Source: Cellulomonas sp. JH27-2
GTDB taxonomy: Bacteria > Actinomycetota > Actinomycetes > Actinomycetales > Cellulomonadaceae
Assembly (NCBI RefSeq): GCF_014837175.1
Contig: NZ_JACYFR010000003.1
Location: forward strand, 310,001 to 374,000
Direction of reading: 5' to 3'
DNA: 64,000 nucleotides
Shown: one piece after another, positions 58,532 to 64,000 of the stretch
How the letters are laid out: every line of letters begins with the position of its first letter
How positions within the stretch are numbered: position 1 is the first letter of the stretch
The notes under the pieces: generated by a model
What the model was told of the DNA's origin: nothing
What the model saw: the letters and a program-made list of their open reading frames with translations, nothing else
The model's database searches: none
Position numbers and translations under genes: made by a program

Positions 58532-60016
58532 TCAGCCGAGCACACCGTCTCCCGAGTCGGGCTTGCTGCCGACGTCCAGCACGACGCGGAGCAGGCCGTC
58601 CCCGGCGAACACGTGGTTCACCGGGCCCAGTGGCGCCAGGTCGACGGAGGGAGCGGGGCGACCGTCGTCGAGCGAGAGAGCGCCGGCCACGGCCGGCCCG
58701 AGCAGGTAGATCGCGCGGCCGTCGGTGGCCAGCTCAAGGTTCCCGACGAGGCTGATGCCGCGCACGGCTTCGCTGGTCCATCGCTCCCGCCCCGTGCGTG
58801 CGTCCAGCGCGACGACCGCCTGCGTGTCGCCGTCGGGACGCGTCAGGACCAGCGCGTAGACGGTCTCGTCCAGGAGCAGCGCGCTGTCCACGGCGGCGGC
58901 GGGGTGCGACCAGAGCAGGTCGCCTGTGGTCGCGTCGTGGGCTTCGAGGGGCCCCTGGCTGGTGGGCTCGTCGGTGCGCTGGGCGGAGAGCACCACGGCG
59001 TCCGCGCTTCCGTCGTCCACGCCGATCTGCAGGGGGATGCCGGCCAGGGGGTTCCAGCGGCCGTCCCGGGTGACGAACCCGGCGGGCTCGGACGACGGGG
59101 ATCCGTCCTCGTTCGCGTAGGGGAAGCTGACCACGACGCCGCGGTCCAGCCCGTAGAAGCGTCGGTCCTGGGTTCGCAGCGACCGGGTCACGGCACCGCC
59201 GCGGTCGAGCAGCCAGAGGTGACCCTCGGCGGCGAGCGCGACGAGACCGTCGTCGGCGCTCAGGCGGGAGCTGTAGGCGGGACTGCCGTCGGGGTTCTGG
59301 AAGAAGTAGACGGGCGGCAGCGCGCGCGCCCACGTCTGCCTGCCCTGCGGGTCGTGGGCCGTCAGCGTCCACGTGACGTTCTGCCCCACCGTCGTCGAGG
59401 TCGCGGTCACGACCTTCCCGTCGTCGGCGGTCCAGGTCCGGATCGTTGACACCATGTCCGAGAGCACGGTGCCGTCGACGGGGTCGAGCACCAGGATGCG
59501 CGTCGAGCGAGGGTCGTTCGCGATGTAGCGGGGTCCGACCTCGTCGACCCCGCACGCGACGAGCGTGCCCATCGGCACGCACTGGGCCGTCGGGGTGTAG
59601 TCGTCGGTCACCCAGGTCGCCGCCTCGCTCGGGTCGCCGAGCGGACCTGTGACCGTCCACCGCGCCTTGCCGGTCGCACGGTCGGTGCCCGAGATCGAGT
59701 ACCCGGCCTCGCCGAGGGTGCCGCCGACGAGCACGCCGCCCACCTCGACGGAGTTCGCGAGGCTGCGTCGGGTGTCGTCGTCAACCGCCCAGACCACCTG
59801 CGGCCGGCGCGGGACCGGGAGCAGCACGCCCGGCACGTCGTCGAACCGTGCCTCGTGCTCGCGGTGCCGCCGGTCCAGGACCACCTGACCGGCTAGCACC
59901 AGCGCACCGACCACGACGATCGCGCCCGCAACCCACCACCAGCGCCGACGCACCCGCGGCAGGGCCGTTGCCGCCACCTCGTCCTCGAGCAGCTCGACGT
60001 CCCGGAGTCCCCCCAT
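58532..60016 (-). CDS. Membrane-anchored PQQ-type beta-propeller, paralog A2 of unit 1
   Basis: 494 residues. N-terminus MGGLRDVELLEDEV, RRRWWW just before a helix (about 28-46), then HEARFDDVPGVLLPVP. Blades include VALDARTGRERWTSE and DATTGDLLWSHP. Cysteine pair C-V-P-M-G-T-L-V-A-C. The ends (MG.L..VEL.ED; DGVLG) agree best with the protein at 53985-55547. Confidence 0.86.
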   Translation of the reverse strand: MGGLRDVELLEDEVAATALPRVRRRWWWVAGAIVVVGALVLAGQVVLDRRHREHEARFDDVPGVLLPVPRRPQVVWAVDDDTRRSLANSVEVGGVLVGGTLGEAGYSISGTDRATGKARWTVTGPLGDPSEAATWVTDDYTPTAQCVPMGTLVACGVDEVGPRYIANDPRSTRILVLDPVDGTVLSDMVSTIRTWTADDGKVVTATSTTVGQNVTWTLTAHDPQGRQTWARALPPVYFFQNPDGSPAYSSRLSADDGLVALAAEGHLWLLDRGGAVTRSLRTQDRRFYGLDRGVVVSFPYANEDGSPSSEPAGFVTRDGRWNPLAGIPLQIGVDDGSADAVVLSAQRTDEPTSQGPLEAHDATTGDLLWSHPAAAVDSALLLDETVYALVLTRPDGDTQAVVALDARTGRERWTSEAVRGISLVGNLELATDGRAIYLLGPAVAGALSLDDGRPAPSVDLAPLGPVNHVFAGDGLLRVVLDVGSKPDSGDGVLG

Positions 60017-60024
60017 GTCGACGC

Positions 60025-60030
60025 AATGTA
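60025..60030 (-). promoter_or_regulatory. -10-like box, propeller A2 of unit 1
   Basis: Minus-strand TACATT ends 8 bases before ATG 60016. Confidence 0.5.
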
Positions 60031-60043
60031 GCGGTCGGCGGCC

Positions 60044-61501
60044 TCAACCGAGGATGATCCTGGACAACTCGTTCCCTTCCTCGTCGTACGCGACGCGCAT
60101 CAGCACGCCGTCCGACGCCGTGTACCACTCGTTCGCGTCCGAGCCGGCGTCCAGGGGCGGCGCGACCAGCGACACGGCCGGCAGGCGGGTGCCGTCGTCG
60201 ATCGCGAACGCCTCCATCCTGGTGTTCTCGATCAGGTAGACGGCGCGGCCGTCGGTGGCGAGGTTGCCGGTGGCGACCGCGTCCTGGCTCCACAGGGTTG
60301 TACCCGTGCGGAGGTCGATCGCGTCGACCGAAGGGCCGCTGGCGCCCCTACCGGTGTGGGTCGAGGGGTTGACGTACAGCGTGCCGCCCAGGACCAGGCC
60401 GGAGTAGACGTCGGTCACCGGGACGGCCCAGCGGCGCTCACCCGTGCGCGCGTCCAGGCCGACGAGCCCGTCGCGCGGTTCCTGCACGACGAGGGTGTCG
60501 GGGGCGCTGCCGTCGTCGACGAAGCCGGTCACCGGCCACCCCGAGAACTTCACCGGGTCGCCGTCCAGGGGCACGAGCGTGGCATCGACGCCCCACGAGT
60601 CGGCGTTCGTGTCGTTGACGGGTTCGGCGATCTCCAGAACGCCCGGCTCGACGACCGCCACGTTCGCCCCGGCCTTGACGGTGCGGCGGTCGGTGACGGT
60701 GCCCGCGTCGAGCACCCAGACCGTGCCCTGGTCGGTGAACGCCACCCGGTCGCGCGCGGCTGACAGCCACAGCGGGAGGCCCGGGGTGTAGGAGTCCTCG
60801 GACTGGCGTGGCGCAGGCTGCACCGTGACGGGGTCCAGCGTGGTGCGCCACTGCGTGGTCCCGTCCGTGCCGCGGGACTCCAGCGTCCACGTCACTGTGC
60901 CCGCCTGCGTGCTCGATGTCGCCGTGACGACGTGGCCGCCGGCGGCGACCCAGGTCCGGATGCTCGCGCTGCGGTCGTCCACCCGCGTGCCGGTGGCGGC
61001 GTCGAGGACCAGCAGCCGCGTCCGCACAGGCTCCGAAGGGGTCCATGACGGCGTCGTGGCGCCGAGGGCGCAGACGACCAGGTCGTCCTCGCCGACCGGG
61101 GCACACGTCACGTCGCCCGCGGTACCGGCCGGGACGTCGACGGTCGTCGTCCACCGCGCGGCACCGGTCGCCCGGTCGAGCTCGCGGACGGTGAACCCAC
61201 CGGCGTCGACGAATCCCGAGACCAGGTGGCCGTGCACGTTCGCAGCCCGGTCGAGGCCGTCGTCGCGCGGATCGACCGTCCATCGCGCGCGTGCCGTCGC
61301 CGACGGCGGCAGCAGCACCCCGGACACCGCGTCGAACTGTGCGAGGTGCGCCCGGTGGCGGGCGTCGAGCCACGCCTGCCCCGCGAACGCGAGCAGCAGC
61401 ACGACGGCGACGGCCGCAGCGATCCGCCACGGGTGCCGCTCCCGCGCTCGCGGCGGCGGCGCAGGGTCACCCTCGATCAGCTCGACGTCCACGACGGCCA
61501 C
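60044..61501 (-). CDS. Membrane-anchored PQQ-type beta-propeller, paralog A1 of unit 1
   Basis: 485 residues. N-terminus MAVVDVELIEGDPAPPP, helix at about 26-42, neck AQFDAVSGVLLPPSATARARW. Blades include VGLDARTGERRWAVPV and DAIDLRTGTTLWSQD. Cysteine pair C-A-P-V-G...VVC. C-terminus YDEEGNELSRIILG parallels the DADGNVNRI end of 55569-57035. GTG start with TAGATT, as in that gene. Confidence 0.86.
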   Translation of the reverse strand: MAVVDVELIEGDPAPPPRARERHPWRIAAAVAVVLLLAFAGQAWLDARHRAHLAQFDAVSGVLLPPSATARARWTVDPRDDGLDRAANVHGHLVSGFVDAGGFTVRELDRATGAARWTTTVDVPAGTAGDVTCAPVGEDDLVVCALGATTPSWTPSEPVRTRLLVLDAATGTRVDDRSASIRTWVAAGGHVVTATSSTQAGTVTWTLESRGTDGTTQWRTTLDPVTVQPAPRQSEDSYTPGLPLWLSAARDRVAFTDQGTVWVLDAGTVTDRRTVKAGANVAVVEPGVLEIAEPVNDTNADSWGVDATLVPLDGDPVKFSGWPVTGFVDDGSAPDTLVVQEPRDGLVGLDARTGERRWAVPVTDVYSGLVLGGTLYVNPSTHTGRGASGPSVDAIDLRTGTTLWSQDAVATGNLATDGRAVYLIENTRMEAFAIDDGTRLPAVSLVAPPLDAGSDANEWYTASDGVLMRVAYDEEGNELSRIILG

Positions 61502-61507
61502 GCGGTG

Positions 61508-61513
61508 AATCTA
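61508..61513 (-). promoter_or_regulatory. -10-like box, propeller A1 of unit 1
   Basis: Minus-strand TAGATT ends 6 bases before GTG 61501. Confidence 0.6.
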
Positions 61514-62935
61514 GCCCGTGCCCGCCGTCGCGCGGCCCACCACGACCACCGACCCGTCGGTGCCCCAGACGAGCGGGTGTGGGACGCCGGTGGAGAGCGC
61601 GACGGACGCGACCTGCGTCGGGAGGTCCGCCGCGCTCAGGTCGACGTGCCACGAGGGCGTGCCGTCGACGCGCGAGTACGCCGCGAGGGAGGTCGGTGGA
61701 ACGACGGTCACGAGGTCGTCGCCGTCGGTGCTCAGCGTCTCCGCCGGCCGGTCCAGGTCCCGCGTCCAGCGCACCGCCCCCGTGCCGGCGTCCAGCGCGA
61801 CGATCCCCGTGCTCGTCCCGACGTAGACGCTGCCCTGGACCACGATCGTCGACTGCACCTCCAGCGCCGCGCGCCACAGCGCGTCGCCCGTCGTGACGGA
61901 CCGCGCCACCATTGCCGATCCGTCCTCCGACCGGGTCAGCAGGACGTCCGGCGCGCTGCCGTCGTCGATCGTCACGGCCAGGGGCTGCTCGGACACCGGG
62001 ACCGTGGTCAGGTCGGGCAGCAGCAGCACGGACCGTGGGCCCGTCCCGGCCGACGAGCCGCGCCCGATCTGCGCACCGGAGCGCAGCGCGACCCACCACG
62101 TGCCCGGGTCGGTCGACAGGGTGGTCAGCGCGCGGCCGCTGCGGTCCAGCACCGACGCCTGGCCGGCCATCGACGCCAGCACGCGCCCCGACCCGGCGTC
62201 GAGGAGCTGCGGCTGCACCTGGCCCGTCCCTCGCTGGCCCCGCGGCAGTCGGTACGACCACCGTGCGCCGCCGTCGCTCGGGTCGACGGACGTGACGTCC
62301 CAGTCGCCGTCGACCGTGCCCGAGGTCACCAGCAGCTGGTCGTCCGTCACCAGGATCGTCGAGTTGCCGCGTACGCGGCGGGAGGTCAGCACCGTCCCGG
62401 TGGTGGGGTCGACGGTCCAGACGGTGCGCGACGAGAGCGCGATCAGGGCGGCCGGGGCGTCCGGGCCGGCGGTGCACACGGCCAGCGGGGTGCCCGACGA
62501 CGACGTCACCGGCCGGCACCACGACCACAACGTCTCGTCGTTCGGGACGTCCACGGGTGTGCGCCACAGCAGGCGCCCGCTTGCCGAGTCGACGCCCTGC
62601 AGGTGGAAGCCGTCGGCGCCGGAGCTGCCACCCAGCAGGACGCCCGCCACCGGGCGGCCGTAGACCACCGACGCCTGGTCGGCAGGCAGCGTCCACCGGG
62701 CCGCGACGTGCGCATCGAGCGGCGCCAGCACGCCGGGAACCTGCGCCAGGGCGGCCAGGCGGTCCGCCGCGCGCGCGTCACCGCGCTGCTGGACGACGAC
62801 GGCCGTCGCGACGATCGCCACCACCAGACCCAGTGCCCACCACCGATACCGGCGCAGCACGGAGGGCCGGTCCGGCGCCAGATCGGTCGCCGCGCCACCG
62901 TCCTGCAGGTCGACCTCGGTCATCGAGGTGCGCAT
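61511..62935 (-). CDS. Membrane-anchored PQQ-type beta-propeller, paralog B of unit 1
   Basis: 474 residues, first gene of the array. N-terminus MRTSMTEVDLQDGG, RRYRWW, helix at about 33-48, B-type neck LAALAQVPGVLAPLDAH and WTLPADQASVVYG. Blades include VALDAGTGAVRWTRDL. Cysteine pair W-C-R-P-V...LAVC-TAG. ATG 62935 is favoured over ATG 62923 because of a -10 box at leaderless distance. Its last codons overlap the -10 box of the next gene. Confidence 0.86.
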   Translation of the reverse strand: MRTSMTEVDLQDGGAATDLAPDRPSVLRRYRWWALGLVVAIVATAVVVQQRGDARAADRLAALAQVPGVLAPLDAHVAARWTLPADQASVVYGRPVAGVLLGGSSGADGFHLQGVDSASGRLLWRTPVDVPNDETLWSWCRPVTSSSGTPLAVCTAGPDAPAALIALSSRTVWTVDPTTGTVLTSRRVRGNSTILVTDDQLLVTSGTVDGDWDVTSVDPSDGGARWSYRLPRGQRGTGQVQPQLLDAGSGRVLASMAGQASVLDRSGRALTTLSTDPGTWWVALRSGAQIGRGSSAGTGPRSVLLLPDLTTVPVSEQPLAVTIDDGSAPDVLLTRSEDGSAMVARSVTTGDALWRAALEVQSTIVVQGSVYVGTSTGIVALDAGTGAVRWTRDLDRPAETLSTDGDDLVTVVPPTSLAAYSRVDGTPSWHVDLSAADLPTQVASVALSTGVPHPLVWGTDGSVVVVGRATAGTG

Positions 62936-62942
62936 GCGTTCG

Positions 62943-62948
62943 AAACTA
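62943..62948 (-). promoter_or_regulatory. -10-like box, propeller B of unit 1
   Basis: Minus-strand TAGTTT ends 7 bases before ATG 62935 and abuts the upstream terminator hairpin. Confidence 0.55.
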
Positions 62949-62988
62949 CCTCCGCCCCGCGAGGCCGGCAGGCCGCACGGGGCGGAGG
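62949..62988 (-). terminator. Terminator after the wall-anchored protein gene
   Basis: CCTCCGCCCCG (62949-62959) and CGGGGCGGAGG (62978-62988) are exact inverted copies; a GGCC/GGCC pair inside extends the hairpin. It isolates the propeller array from the upstream gene. Confidence 0.7.
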
Positions 62989-63022
62989 AGGGGGTGATCC
63001 GGGGTCGGGCCCCGGTGGTACG

Positions 63023-64000
63023 TCAGGCCCGGCGGCGCCGCACCAGCACCAGGCCGGCGCCGACGATCAGCAGCAGCGCGCCGCCGATCACGAGCGGGGC
63101 GACGTTCGAGCCCGTCTCCGCGAGCTCGCCGGTCGGGTCGTCCACGGGGACGACGGCCACGAGCGCGACCTTCTCGACGTGCTCGTCGCCCAGCACGTCG
63201 GTGGCCGTCACGACCAGGGTGTGGTCGCCGGCCGTCACGTCCGACGGGATCGTCACGGCCACCGCGGCGATGCCGTCCTCGTCGGCCGTGGCGGTGCCGA
63301 GCGTCGTGGGCGACGAGTGCAGGACGAACGAGACCTTCGTGCCCGGCAGCAGCCCGGCGGCGACGGCCTCGAGCTCCTGCCCGCGGTGGATCTCCGTGAC
63401 CTCGTTGCCGTCCTCGTCGAGCAGCGCCGCGTCGAACGTGCTGGGCGCGACGACGAAGTGGCCGACCTCGGACGCGCTGCGGAAGTCGGGCTCGGTCTCC
63501 TCGAGGACGGCCTGGACGGTGTGGTCGCCCGCCGTGGTCGGCGCCGCGAACGTGACGACGGCGGTCTCGTCGTCGGCCGTCTCGATGTCGACGTCCTTGG
63601 CCTTGAGCGCCTTGCCGTCGACGTAGATCTTCAGCTCTCCGGCGTCGATCATGTCGGCGATGTCCTGGGGCTCGGCGACGAGCGTGAAGCCGATCCACGA
63701 GATGGAGACGCGCACGAGGTTCTCGACACCCTCGCCCGCACGGTACGGGCCCGGGTCGACGGCCAGGTCGATCGGCGCCTTCAGCCCGCCCACCGTCAGG
63801 TCCTTCGACGCGCTCCGCAGGGTCGTGGTCGTGTCGCCGACCTTGAGCTCGGCGACGAGCACCACCGAGAAGGTCTGGTCCTTCGAGATGTCGTCCTCGC
63901 CCATCGTGAGAAGGACCGGGGTGACGATCGGGACGTCGACCGTGCCGTCGGCCGCGACGTCCGCGCTCTCGAGCTCACCCAGCTCGTCGTCGTTGACCCG
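63023..64000 (-). CDS. Sortase-anchored surface protein with Ig-like repeats, C-terminal part
   Basis: The frame is open to the right edge, so the N-terminus is missing; 325 residues are seen. Three or so Ig-like beta domains with TTAGDHTVQAVL and VTAGDHTLVVTAT repeat ends. The sorting signal LAETG (codons about 63110-63124) is followed by a hydrophobic helix and RRRRA. LAxTG is the preferred signal of class E sortases in high-GC actinobacteria. No sortase gene is in the window. Confidence 0.85.
   Translation of the reverse strand, partial: RVNDDELGELESADVAADGTVDVPIVTPVLLTMGEDDISKDQTFSVVLVAELKVGDTTTTLRSASKDLTVGGLKAPIDLAVDPGPYRAGEGVENLVRVSISWIGFTLVAEPQDIADMIDAGELKIYVDGKALKAKDVDIETADDETAVVTFAAPTTAGDHTVQAVLEETEPDFRSASEVGHFVVAPSTFDAALLDEDGNEVTEIHRGQELEAVAAGLLPGTKVSFVLHSSPTTLGTATADEDGIAAVAVTIPSDVTAGDHTLVVTATDVLGDEHVEKVALVAVVPVDDPTGELAETGSNVAPLVIGGALLLIVGAGLVLVRRRRA

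Overview
The window is very GC-rich chromosomal DNA of a Gram-positive actinobacterium. Gene order and content point to the Cellulomonadaceae (Cellulomonas-like): mshA (mycothiol), lsr2, carD, the tilS-hpt-ftsH-folE-folP-folB/K block, an actinomycete-type xylose isomerase, and a LAxTG sortase signal. Genus is an inference from gene content; no 16S or tRNA gene is present. Many genes use GTG starts, 4-base GTGA/ATGA overlaps are common, and about twenty genes have a TANNNT-like box ending 6-8 bases before the start codon, as expected for leaderless mRNAs.

Layout. 1-405: end of an NlpC/P60 cell-wall hydrolase. 556-21508: a conserved actinobacterial housekeeping block: ppa, dacB, a DUF2342 metalloprotease, tilS, hpt, ftsH, the folate genes folE-folP-folB/K, a DUF3180 membrane protein, two PH-domain membrane proteins, a DUF2520 dehydrogenase-like protein, panC-panD, nadB-nadC, lysS, a microprotein and lsr2. 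It is interrupted at 11002-11940 by a minus-strand toxin-antitoxin pair (hepT and an XRE-fused mntA). 21566-27394: xylose use (xylB, xylA, divergent ROK repressor) with a phosphotransferase and a lactonase-fold propeller. 27493-38655: mshA, gpm, phoU, a trio of small stress-type proteins, senX3-regX3 and pstSCAB, i.e. phosphate sensing and uptake, with direct-repeat PHO boxes at pstS, phoU and senX3. 38720-41223: a lipoprotein, carD, ispD and ispF.

41073-48616 is a seven-gene accessory stretch between ispF and cysS, genes that are near neighbours in other actinobacteria. It holds an EamA exporter, a LysR regulator, a quinone-oxidoreductase-like enzyme, and a divergent module: sugar-lactone oxidase against tetR-MFS-PLP deaminase/aldolase, with a near-palindromic operator in the middle. 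cysS and rlmB follow, then DUF4032 and an orphan MsiK-type sugar ABC ATPase.

53985-62935 is the most unusual part: six consecutive minus-strand genes for single-pass membrane proteins, each with an extracellular PQQ-type beta-propeller and its own leaderless promoter. Sequence features at both termini and the start/promoter type indicate two copies of a three-gene unit (B-A1-A2, B-A1-A2). Upstream, cut by the right edge, is a sortase-anchored wall protein with a LAETG signal.
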